DNA from: Anadara kagoshimensis
Taxonomy: Eukaryota; Mollusca; Bivalvia; Arcoida; Arcidae
Direction of reading: 5' to 3'
Length of the DNA: 64,000 nucleotides
Assembly: GCA_021292105.1 (NCBI GenBank)
Contig: CM037868.1
Span: 27,610,139 to 27,674,138 of the forward strand
Shown here: in pieces, positions 1-9,722 of the stretch
Layout of the letters: the number at the start of each line of letters is the position of its first letter
How positions within the stretch are numbered: position 1 is the first letter of the stretch
Translations under genes and position numbers: made by a program
The notes under the pieces: generated by a model
What the model was told of the DNA's origin: nothing
The model's database searches: none
What the model saw: only the letters and a program-made list of their open reading frames with translations

Positions 1-575
1 TATTGTGTATACATGAACCAGACCTCTTGTGTATATATGGACTGGACTTACTGTGAATACATGTACCAGACTTATTGTGAATACATGTACCAGACTTATT
101 GTGTATACATGTACCAGGCTTAATGTGTATACATGTACCAGACTTATTGTGTATATATGTACTGGACTTATTGTGTATACATGTACCAGACTTAATGTGT
201 ATACATGTACCAGACTTATTGTGTATATATGTACTGGACTTATTGTGTATACATGTACCAGACTTATTGTGTATATATGTACTGGACTTATTGTGTATAC
301 ATGTACCAGACTTATTGTGTATATATGTACCAGACTTATTGTGTATACATGTACCAGACTTATTGTGTATACATGTACCAGACTTATTGTGTATATATGT
401 ACTGGACTTATTGTGTATTCATGTACCAGACTTATTGTGTATACATGTACCAGACTTATTGTGTATACATGTACCAGACTTATTGTGTATACATGTACCA
501 GACTTATTGTGTATACATGGACTGGACTTATTGTGTATACATGGACCTGATTTATTGGTATACCATGTATACATG
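1..575. repeat. Minisatellite, 24-bp unit (about 24 copies, cut by the window edge)
   Basis: The unit alternates 'tattgtgtatacatgtacca' with a 'gact' joint and variants 'tatatgtactg' and 'acatggac'. As 24 is a multiple of three, all three plus frames stay open and give repetitive peptides; none looks like a real protein. Confidence 0.95.
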
Positions 576-732
576 GAACAGTTTTGTGTATATGTATACA
601 CAATCAGTGTATGTTAAGTATACATTTCATGACTACTTTTTGACAGAATTTTGATTACAGGTGGTCATAAATTAGAGGGATCAGCAAATGAACCAATAAC
701 TAAAAAAAGTATACATGTGTATGATCAGCTAA
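576..732. other. Unique AT-rich spacer
   Basis: No gene or repeat seen. It ends in GCTAA, which is the target-site duplication of the next element. Confidence 0.5.
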
Positions 733-1132
733 CAGGGTTTTTTCTGGGTATCCACAGGGTCCGGTAAAGGGACCCATTCCCAATGCAAAAAAACATACAT
801 TATTCCCAATTTTGTAGTAAAAAATTCCCAATTAGCTATGTTTATCAATTTTTTGAAAAAAAAAATAAAAATCACAAGAGCATCAAAATCATATTCGGAG
901 GATATCTCTTTCTGATAACGATTTCGCTCTATATTAACCCACATTTTGCTTAATGATTTATATAGAGACAAAGGGGACAGCACTATTTTGCTGTGAAACC
1001 GATATAATTTGTTCAATTACCAGTATTCTAGTGGTCTAGAATTTCTAATTTTTCCCAAAATTACATTTTTGTTGAGCATTTTCCCAATTTCATCCCAAGG
1101 TCCTTTTCCCAAAAAGGTCAGAAAAATCCCTG
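733..1132. mobile_element. hAT-like MITE with 5-bp target duplication
   Basis: The ends are inverted: CAGGGTTTTTTCTGG on the left and the reverse complement of CAGGGATTTTTCTGACC on the right. GCTAA is duplicated at 728-732 and 1133-1137. No transposase is coded. The same family recurs at 54180-54492. CAGGG ends are usual for hAT elements and some hAT clades make 5-bp duplications, so the assignment is inferred. Confidence 0.8.
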
Positions 1133-1176
1133 GCTAATGAACAGGAAAATAGAACATTACTACAGGTATACTATTA

Positions 1177-1247
1177 GTTATTCGAGATTTTCCCGGGTAT
1201 ACGGGACGGTCATACCATCCCGTATACTCCGGGAAAATCTCGAATAA
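1177..1247. repeat. Palindrome with 30-bp arms
   Basis: The arms 1177-1206 and 1218-1247 (GTTATTCGAGATTTTCCCGG and complement) are near-perfect inverted copies around a loop of about 11 bp. It would form a stable hairpin. It may be a small hairpin element or the tip of a larger one. Confidence 0.85.
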
Positions 1248-1250
1248 CGA

Positions 1251-2503
1251 ATTTATTACCACTTTGGTCTGATCTCGACCAACATTTGAAAATTTAAGCT
1301 TATGCTGCATTTACTGGAATATTGTAATGTGGTTTAAAATATTAGTATAAAATAATTAAATTGGAACAACTCAACAAGTTAATCTTTTCTATCAAATTTT
1401 AATTAATATTGAAAATACGGAAATATTAAATTTATTAAACATTTCTGAGATAAGTAAGTTTTAAAAAATGTCATTTATCCTATTAAAAATTATAACTCTT
1501 CAAACTGGAGCTACCCTTCATTGTACCCCTTGTGCACAAAGAATAAATTCTTCCGTCATCATTACGTCACACGAAAGACACCGCCATTTTGTCAAAATGT
1601 TTACCATTGTAAACATCCATCCAAAATACGCTTTGGTGTATTAAAGGAGTTATAATGTATGGACTACACTATGTAGATCGAAATTAGGATTGTTAGTAAC
1701 GACTCGCCTCATGTAAGTAAATGATTAATTGATTTTTAACCGTGTCATTCAAATCTTTAAAATATTAGCGTTGTTCCTTTCTCTCCAGCAGAGTAAACGG
1801 ACATGTACTTTTCGTAGGAAGCTACAGGACACATTGTCATTGGCGTGTTGTCAGCAGGCATTATTCCTGTGTTTCTCTCCTTTTCATTTTCGCGACGATT
1901 TTTTGTTAACTCTACAGTTTTCTTCACAAATTTGGCCCCTGTAGAGGATCTGTAGCCACAGAAAAAGTAGATTTCGACATTTCAAGAATTTTCACCACCC
2001 CGACGACAGAAATATAAACGTTATTCAAAATGTACTTTATTAAACAGTCCCGTGGGCGTATTTGGATTCATGTGAATGCTAGAATATAATTTCCCTAAAT
2101 CGTCATCACTGATCTATCTGCATTTGCAAACGACGTTCTATGCGAGTTGTTCCCCTTTAGCCGCAGATACGAACTTTTAACTTTCGAGTTTTGAATCTTA
2201 TTTTTAAACGCTAGACACAAAATTTTAATTTTAAAATATTCTGTAATTTATAAATTAAAAATCTTATGTTACTTTTAATACTTTTTTGAAAACCAACAGG
2301 TTAAAAATATACTGCAATACTTGAAGCGGACCATGGGGGCGGCCATAACCCGACAGGTTTGAAGCTCCGTATTACCCGATCACGTGGTATCCGTATTACC
2401 CGTTCAGGCGACCGTATTGCCTTGGAAAATTAAATATATGGGATTGTATAAATAAGGTTTTAACCAATCAGATTGTAAGTATTTTACCAAAGTGGTAATA
2501 AAT
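1251..2503. mobile_element. Probable DNA-element remnant with 18-bp perfect inverted ends
   Basis: ATTTATTACCACTTTGGT at 1251-1268 is matched exactly in inverted orientation at 2486-2503. No transposase is visible. A 'ccgtattaccc' motif is repeated near 2368-2420. An open frame at 1729-1944 has no recognisable features. A TA target duplication is possible but not clear. Confidence 0.5.
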
Positions 2504-2532
2504 GAATATATACATATATATATAAAACTTAC

Positions 2533-2592
2533 ATGTGGCAGAGTGCCGCCAGACGAGCCACCTGTGTTACTTTTACCTAGAAGATTAGCCAT
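2533..2592 (-). CDS. Orphan 60-bp internal exon of an unidentified gene
   Basis: A pyrimidine tract and acceptor (TTATTCTATTTCAG) precede 60 coding bases and a consensus donor (GTAAGT at 2532). The exon reads MANLLGKSNTGGSSGGTLPH. It is GC-richer than its surroundings and keeps phase (20 codons). No partner exons were found, and the rest of the gene would lie left of the window or be unrecognised. I do not recognise the protein. Confidence 0.45.
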
Positions 2593-2603
2593 CTGAAATA
2601 GAA

Positions 2604-3147
2604 TAATTACACAATACATAAAGTAAGAGGTTAATAAATGCAAAATTATACACATTTGAAAAAAGTAATAGAATCAAAGAGACTTGTATTGGTTTCGATT
2701 AGTTATGTAAAATTTTCCTACAAAATCCAGTGCATTTCATATATTTCACTCACCTGAGCTTAGCCTTTACAGGCAATCACTATTTGAGCATCCAGGATTA
2801 CAATAGAAAATCTGGTGAATGTTAGATCCTGTAGTCACATTGGTGCATAATGCATATGGCACAATATGTCAGCACAAGTATCACCATGTCAAAACCATCA
2901 TTTCATAACAAAATCATTGTTGCAATATTTTCCTTTTTAGAGACATATTTGATGGTAGTAGAGGATGTCAATTGAGATTTTCAATTACAACTAGACTCGA
3001 ATAAGTGACCAGTAACAAACTTCATTCAAGTTTGTTCAGATTTATAGGAAGACTATGGTAGCTAGATGTAGGAAGGAATTATGATTTATAATACATTAAT
3101 ATTTACAGTAGCCTTTACCATTGCAACATCTCTCCACGATCAAAAAC
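2604..3147. other. Unique AT-rich sequence
   Basis: No exon, RNA gene or repeat that I can support. Confidence 0.4.
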
Positions 3148-4735
3148 CACTGCGGTAGCTCAGTTGGTAGAGTGCTCGCTCCGTAAGTGGAAGGTTGTGG
3201 GTTAGAACCCTGGCCGGGTCTGACCCACAGGGCCAGTTTCATAATAAAATTTAAAAAATACCGATAAGTATATAAAAAAGAGTAAAGGGGAACAACGAAT
3301 CAGATCTTTCACTTGTAGGTGCTCCGACAAAACTCTACATTACTTTTTTAATTTGTGTCCGATCATCGTGATCTTGGTGTCATTTTGTTCCCAGATAAAT
3401 ATTCTTTAAGTTGGCATTCAATTTTTGGACATAATTTAAAATCTAAATAAAATGTTCAAACGAAAAACACAGAAAAACAGTGTAATTTTGTCCGATGTAG
3501 CTAAGCCCGTCCATGTAAAGTAGCTTAAAATTCGCATTACGCTCATGTTTTTCACTACCAGCGTCCTTGTCAACTACAAATGCTGATGTGGATCGAAGAA
3601 CTAAATAAAAAGCAATAAATTTCAAAGGTAACCGTTACTCACTTCTAAATCTACAAGCTATTATATCCTATTTTGTCCCAACACGGACCAACTTTCCTCT
3701 ATCATGCCTCCATTTTGAGCTCATACATAAAGCATGTACCGCGCATGTGTTATAGCTGTTATTCGATTGGTTAAAAATATTTCAATATACTCTGTATTTA
3801 TGAAAATTTAAGAAAATGAAATTACATTAACTTATTTGATTTCTTTCTTAAGTATAAATCATTATAAAGTCATTTTGATAGAAAGTTTGATACATTGACA
3901 AAATTCTACAAATGCCAACGGAGGGGTGAAATATTTTTAACCAATCAAATCGCAGCTTAAAATAACTGCATATATAATAACAAGATGGAGGCATGATAGA
4001 GGAAAGTTGGTCCGCATTGAAACAAAATAGGATATAATAGCTTGTAGATTTAGAAGTGAGTAACGGTTACCTTTAAATTTATTGCTTTTTATTTAGTTCT
4101 TCGAACCACATCAGCATTTGTAGTTGACACGGACGCTGATAGTGAAAAACATGATTGTAATGTGAATTTTAAGCTACTTTTACATGGACGGGCTTAGCTA
4201 CATCGGACAAAATTACACTGTTTTTCTGTGTTTCCGTTTGAACATTTTATTTAGATTTTAAATAATGTCCAAAAATTGAATGCCAACTTAAAGAATATTT
4301 ATCTGGGAACAAAATGACACCAAGATCACGATGATTGGACACAAATTAAAAAAGTAATGTAGAGTTTTGTCGGAGCACCTACACTTGAAAGATCTGATTC
4401 ATTGTTCCCCTTTACTCTTTTTTATATACTTATCGGTATTTTTTAAATGTTATTATGAAACTGGCCCCTGTGGTCTGACCCATGACTTGAAAATGGGTAG
4501 TGAATGTTCTTTCGCAAAGCACTTGGCATTACGAAATGAAAGTCACGGTTCTTTCGGATGGGAACTTAAAATAAACGAGGTGGGCTTGGCACACTAAAGA
4601 ACCCTGCTGTATAATGCCATCAGCGCAACGCACAGGCAAAATTTCTGCACCTTCGCCTAGAGCTGGCAACGTCTCGATATAAGTGAAATATTCTTGACTG
4701 GGACGTTAAACACCATTACTCACTCACTCACTCCA
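3148..4735 (+). mobile_element. tRNA-headed SINE, split by a 1.25-kb MITE
   Basis: The head at 3148-3210 has an A box (GTAGCTCAGTTGGTAGAG) and a B-box-like GGTTGTGGGTTAG. The body resumes after the inserted element at 4473 and runs to the tail 'gacgttaaacaccattactc' followed by CACT repeats. It is the same family as 8883-9206. The anticodon region reads like a decayed tRNA and no intact tRNA gene is present. Confidence 0.9.
3226..4472. mobile_element. Foldback MITE with arms of about 490-560 bp and an 8-bp target duplication
   Basis: The ends are CACAGGG(G)CCAGTTTC in inverted orientation. The target GTCTGACC is duplicated at 3218-3225 and 4473-4480, and its removal restores the SINE sequence. 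The arms match almost to the middle (about 3226-3785 against 3920-4472). Each arm can be read as a short open frame (MKFIAFYLVLRSTSAF...), but this is arm sequence, not a gene. An 8-bp duplication and CAGGG-type ends suggest hAT. Confidence 0.9.
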
Positions 4736-5786
4736 CCATCGATATTTAACAGTGTAAAATGCAATAATATTGGGAAGAGGGGGAGTGTTAGAGTAAAACT
4801 AAAAGATTGGAGGCAGGACTGGAGTAGATTTAATTTTTCTTTATTATATCTGACCTACAGTAACCTTAACTGGTCTACCACCACCCCCCCATCCCCCCCC
4901 ACCACCACCTCCTTTTTTTCAATATGATCATGTGGACAGAAGATGACAAAATGTAAAAAATGCAAATATTATCTGAACTTGAAAAGTAAAATGTCATACC
5001 TCTGTTAGCTGTTTACAGAGACTAAGTCGGTTTAAAAATTTAAAAAACAATCCGTCCGGACGAAATACGCTGACCAAATATACAGAATTAATGGTCCACT
5101 GTGTCTTAAAGACTCTTTAAATTTATCTGATTATATTCGACTTCTATCCGTCCTGTACACTTCCGGGGATTTTTCAAGGTCGTATGACTGACCACGCCCC
5201 CTTTGTGGAAGTGGGTGTCGACATTCAACCCACGTATACAAAACCACGTGTGTGTTGCGGTGTGATCAATAAATCAGAAAATATCCGTCATAAATACTTG
5301 ATTAAAATATATCTCGATAAAATTTGGCTAAATATTATGTACAGTGTACTTGGGCGCCATATTTAACCTTGTTTATGTGGTAATTATCCAGAGTGTGGCA
5401 GTTATATAATTGTTATTAACTGCGTTTAGTTTACCATCAAACAATAATGACAAAACCCAGAAAGATAAAAATAATTTTTTATATATGTTTCGATAAATCA
5501 GAACGAAATGTTTAGAAGGTCTCGTGTGATTTGAAGTCAACTAAACTCCTTTCGTCGATGGGCAGGAAAATAATCTTGGAAAATGCATAAAATACAGATA
5601 TATATGTATCCGAACAACTTAGAACGGACAACATGCTGTGAATGTTAATGGAAAAACAAAAACAGAATCAATAAACAATCAATTCAAATTGAGACTCTCT
5701 TTAAGTATGACGGGATTCTCTTACCTAAGGAAGCCAACAACCTTTGACAAAACTTTGCCACGGTTGTTTCGAAAAAAAACCACATA
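4736..5786. other. Non-coding flank
   Basis: Contains a C-rich CCACC run at 4877-4910. No exon or repeat element is recognised. Open frames here are short and lack coding character. Confidence 0.4.
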
Positions 5787-5788
5787 TA

Positions 5789-6271
5789 CAGAGACGTGCA
5801 AAAAGTATTCGGTCACTTTGTAAAATCCTTCCTTATTTCATATAAAACATGTGTTTTTAAAAAATTGTCAAAAATTTATTTCTTTGTCAATTTCCATGAT
5901 TTTTCACTGTTAAATGTAAAATTAGTTGAAGTTTGTTCTAAAAATAATTAGAAAGGTAATTTCGTTGTTTTTAATAGTTAAACATTTTGAATTCAACAGA
6001 TTTGTTTTTAAAAAATGAAATCTACTATATAATCATGCTTTATATCTCTGTTAAAAATTTAGCATGCTGTTCACCTTATGTTTTCTTAAATGTTATAAGA
6101 CGGACAATAATTTCAAAATTAGTGAAAGAAACTACAACTAATTTTTGATTATCAGTGAAAATTTTATAAAAAATGACAGAGAAATCAATTTGAGAATTTT
6201 TATATACATACAGTTTTATATGAAATAAAGAAGGATTTTACAAAGTGACCGAATACTTTTGTACGTCTCTG
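5789..6271. mobile_element. Tc1/mariner-like MITE, 483 bp
   Basis: Inverted ends of about 60 bp start CAGAGACGTGCAAAAAG and include the shared block ATTCGGTCACTTTGTAAAAT. The insertion is flanked by TA at 5787-5788 and 6272-6273. No transposase is coded. Confidence 0.9.
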
Positions 6272-6544
6272 TACATGCGGTACATTTGAACATGAGGCAT
6301 CCAAAGAGGTCTCTTCCGACATTGCTTAAAAAATTGTCACTGTCGGTTTAACAAGACCAGGTCAGGATTCGAACCCAAACTGTCCACATCGTGACTCTTA
6401 CAAATGTTCTCAGCCTGTGGAGAGGTATGTCACACTCGTATGTGAATTAACGTCGGAGATTATAAAATAAATTTATCAACGGCCGCAACCTGCCGATAAT
6501 CCACATGCTGTGACAAACTTTACATGGTATATTCTTGATTTTAA

Positions 6545-6550
6545 AACAAC

Positions 6551-6614
<64 letters not shown>
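6545..6614. repeat. Trinucleotide (TAA/AAT)n microsatellite
   Basis: About 23 near-perfect triplets, with one GAT interruption. Confidence 0.95.
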
Positions 6615-7604
6615 TCTTCAGGATATATCCTATTCTATATTAAACTATAATAAAAATTTCGACAAATTATTGACAACAAAATCCCTCACGACTGAGAGCA
6701 TGCAACATACGTTATAAACTTCACTTGAACTCAGTGAAGTGGTGTTATACCGGCGTCCTCTGCGTCAGGAATACTTTAGGATTCTTCAAATTTCTCCAAA
6801 ACATAAAAAACATCAGCATTTTTCATTTTGATTCGGTAAGCTTCCATTTGGCTGTCATGTCATTTTACGATGCAAATGACGTCATCTGAAATTACGTTCA
6901 CGTAATTATGTTTACAGTGACGTCATCCATTCATTCCCCCATCATTAATTTTAGTAATTTGATCTTATCCGTTTCGATCAATTTTATCCGTTAATCTCTT
7001 CACTATCGTGGAGCCATAGGACCCCGGGCTATATAGTAATGTAACCAAGCCGGATTCGTCTCAGGTTGTACACCACACCTCTCACTGGCTAACCTTCACT
7101 TTATTTCACTTCACCGGCCAAATTGTACGTCATTTGAAATACCCGCTATGCTAGATACCAGACAGTACAGGCAGACTATTTCTATCCGTTTACTCTGCTG
7201 CAGAGACAAGAACAACGCTAATATTTCAAAGATTTGAATGGCACGGTTAAAAATCACTTACTAATGAGCCGAACTGTTGCTAATAACCCTAATTTCGATT
7301 TAATCCATGCATTATATAACTCCTCCGACGCGATTTGAAAATCCGACACCAAAATGACAAGCCGACGCCATAGTTTCATGACGTGAATTCCTTGGACAAA
7401 TCATGACGTCATGGAAAAGCAATTGTTTTGCAGATCAGCTAATGAATTAATTTAAGCACTTTATTTTAAGTAAACTACTCAAATTGACGACCTGTTTCAA
7501 CTTTATATTGCAGTCACATATTCATATATTGCAAACTAAAATTCTAATAAATACATAGATCTATGTGCAAAATTAATTTGCATCACACATAAAAACACAC
7601 ACAC
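6615..7604. other. Non-coding sequence with an inverted partner of 1632-1803
   Basis: The segment at about 7190-7330 is an inverted, diverged copy of 1632-1803. Shared landmarks are GGAGTTAT, TCGAAATTAGG, TTTTTAACCGTG and AGCAGAGTAAACGGA. Otherwise nothing recognised. Confidence 0.55.
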
Positions 7605-7606
7605 AC

Positions 7607-7660
<54 letters not shown>
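7605..7660. repeat. (AG)n microsatellite
   Basis: About 25 uninterrupted AG dinucleotides, preceded by a short AC run. Confidence 0.97.
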
Positions 7661-7663
<3 letters not shown>

Positions 7664-7873
7664 TATGATTTTTAAAAAAGTAGATAATTTTTTTCTTCCC
7701 GTTATTTATGGAAATTGGATTAACGACAAATCCATACGTTGTAGATGATTCATTCTTTTATATTTATTTTACATTCATATTTATACTAAGTAGTAATATG
7801 TAAATGAAATCCTACCCTGTTTCCTGTGCCCTGTGCCAATCCAAAGTGGGGGGCGAGGTCACGAAGACGTTGG

Positions 7874-8327
7874 AGGCACCTGTCCTTTTTATGGGTAGGG
7901 CACTCACCTGACCTCTCGATGGACGTGGGAGGCACCTGTCATATTGATGGATGAGGCACACACCTGTCTCTTTATGGGTAGGGCACTCACCTGACCTCTC
8001 GATGGACGTGGGAGGCACCTGTCCTCTTGATGGATGAGGCACGCACCTGTCCTCTTTATGGGTAGGGCACTCACCTGACCTCTCGATGGACGTGGGAGGC
8101 ACCTGTCATATTGATGGATGAGGCACGCACCTGTCCTCTTTATGGGTAGGGCACTCACCTGACCTCTCGATGAACGTGGGAGGCACCTGTCCTCTTGATG
8201 GATGAGGCACGCACCTGTGCTCTTTATGGGTAGGGCACTCACCTGACCTCTCGATGGACTGGACACCCACCTGTCCTCTTGATGGATAGACCATGCACCT
8301 GTCCTCTTGATGGACGGGGCACGTACT
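7874..8327. repeat. Minisatellite, 28-bp monomer in 84-bp higher-order units
   Basis: Three 28-bp variants, each beginning CACCTG, follow each other in fixed order (…TTTATGGGTAGGGCACT, …TCGATGGACGTGGGAGG, …TTGATGGATGAGGCACG). The trio repeats about five times. Minus-strand open frames here are products of the repeat. Confidence 0.93.
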
Positions 8328-8636
8328 TGAGACAAATTTCTGCACATTCGCCTATAGCTAGCGCAATGGATAAGGACGACCCGGGTTTGAACCTAGCTGA
8401 AGGCGAATAATTTTTTTTTTTTTAATAAGGTTTTAGCTAAATCGAGGCACGTGATATCTAAAACTCGCGGGATTTTCAAATTTGAAAAAAAACTGTAATC
8501 TGATTGGCCGAAACTTTAAACGGTTCTAACTTCTTTATTATTCCACTTAGAGGGACGAAGGAGGTAGCGTTAGATTCGGACGGATGAGCCCCATGAGTTG
8601 TGGTAAAATTACATATTATACCAGTTTTAATTTTAC
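8328..8636. other. SINE tail scrap and tRNA-Arg-like fragment
   Basis: 8333-8366 matches the SINE body (ATTTCTGCAC.TTCGCCTATAG). It is followed by TAGCGCAATGGATAAGG and GGGTTTGAACCT, which resemble the A and B boxes of an arginine tRNA but with the middle missing. Probably a decayed SINE, not a functional tRNA. Confidence 0.45.
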
Positions 8637-8682
8637 AGCACTAGACGGCCGTTTCGGAATACAATTCCTCATCAGTAGTGCT
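8637..8682 (-). ncRNA. Hammerhead self-cleaving ribozyme, copy 1
   Basis: Read on the minus strand: stem I AGCACTA, core CTGATGA, stem II GGAAT-tgt-ATTCC, core GAAA, a very short stem III (CG-GC-CG), GTC as the cleavage triplet, then TAGTGCT closing stem I with 7 perfect pairs. All invariant core bases are present. Short stem III hammerheads are known from Penelope-like elements and animal retrozymes. It sits in a repeat of about 130 bp shared with 62574-62700. Activity is inferred from the fold. Confidence 0.85.
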
Positions 8683-8882
8683 TGGACCAAAATTATGAAA
8701 CCAAAATTATTTTGAAGATGTTAAAAAGCTACCCAAAGGACCAAAATATATTTTACCACAGCTCTAACATTAATTTTGTGTAAATAAAACACTACTTGTC
8801 CTGATAATGACATCATAAATATTTAAGAAACATGAGCGTGTAATAATTTTATTATAAGGATAATCCCTTTCAGTCAAGCTAT
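8683..8882. other. Rest of the ribozyme-bearing repeat and flank
   Basis: 8683-8745 matches the sequence upstream of the second ribozyme (TTTTGGTTTCATAATTTTGG). The rest is unassigned. The last 16 bases are the left target duplication of the next SINE. Confidence 0.55.
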
Positions 8883-9206
8883 ACCACTGCGGAAGCTCAG
8901 TTGGTAGAGTGCTCACTCCATAAGTGGGAGGTCGTGGGCTCCATCCGTAGCCGGTTCTGACCCAAGACTTAAAAGTAGGTAGTGACTGTTCTTTCGCCAA
9001 GCACTCGGCATTACGAAATAAAACTCACGGTTCTTTCGGATGGGAACTTAAAATAAACGAGGTCCCATGTCACGGTGAGCTTGGCACGCTAAAGAACCCT
9101 GCCATCAGCGCAACGCACAGGCAAAATTTCTGCACCTTCGCCTATAGCTGGCGACGTCTCTATATAAGTGAAGTATTCTTGACTGGGACGTTAAACACCA
9201 TTACTC
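8883..9206 (+). mobile_element. tRNA-headed SINE, full length (324 bp)
   Basis: The A box is AAGCTCAGTTGGTAGAGTG and the B-like box GGTCGTGGGCTCC. The body has CACGGTTCTTTCGGATGGG and GGCACGCTAAAGAACCCTG, and the tail 'gactgggacgttaaacacc'. It is flanked by 16-bp duplications with two differences (CTTTCAGTCAAGCTAT at 8867, CTTTCTGTCAAACTAT at 9207), as LINE-driven insertion gives. Confidence 0.92.
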
Positions 9207-9722
9207 CTTTCTGTCAAACTATCATTTTGTTCTAGCAGATTTCACTGATCTTCCTAAAATTTCCAGAAAATATCTGGATATGTATAGTCTAATCTTAATA
9301 TTAAATATTAATTTCAAAATTATACGAAATTTATATGAAGTATGATTTCAATTTAATTTCATCAAATATGGTACTGAAGTAGTCACGTGAGATGACGTTA
9401 TGTAATGTACTTGACTAAGATACTAGAACTTAACATACTGGTATATATGGACCATAAAACAAGGTAATACAAACACAATATACAACTCCAATTAACTTTT
9501 TCTGAAGGGAGCCTGGAAGGAGAGGGTGGTTCATCTGGTAATTTAATTTTGCTAATAAAATAAAACAAGGCTGATATATCTATTTAAAAATACAGTATTT
9601 AATATTCTAGCTTCTTTTATGTCATCTTAACAACAAGGACAGAAGGATCTGTAAAAACAGAACACAAAATAAACTGAAAACCTGTCTAAACTCAACTATG
9701 TATTAACCTGTGTAAACTGACT
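9207..9722. other. Unique AT-rich flank of the giant array
   Basis: A GC-richer stretch at 9506-9536 (GGAGCCTGGAAGG...) has weak splice-like borders on the plus strand and could be a 30-bp microexon, but this is not supported further. Confidence 0.35.

Noticed and set aside
29-654. Three overlapping plus-strand frames of 150-170 codons at the window start
   Set aside because: They are the three readings of a 24-bp minisatellite, with no start context or domain.
3443-3625. Open frame MKFIAFYLVLRSTSAFVVD, also at 61090-61344, as a conserved secreted peptide
   Set aside because: It lies in the arm of a foldback MITE; its recurrence reflects copies of the element.
7812-8347. Minus-strand frames reading IERSGECPTHKEDRC repeats
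   Set aside because: Product of the 28/84-bp minisatellite in three frames.
8361-8400. tRNA-Arg gene
   Set aside because: A- and B-box-like pieces are present but the anticodon arm between them is missing and no acceptor stem forms.
9506-9536. 30-bp plus-strand microexon (GGAGCCTGGAAGGAG...)
   Set aside because: The borders resemble splice sites but there is no neighbouring exon, and the reading has no recognisable partner.
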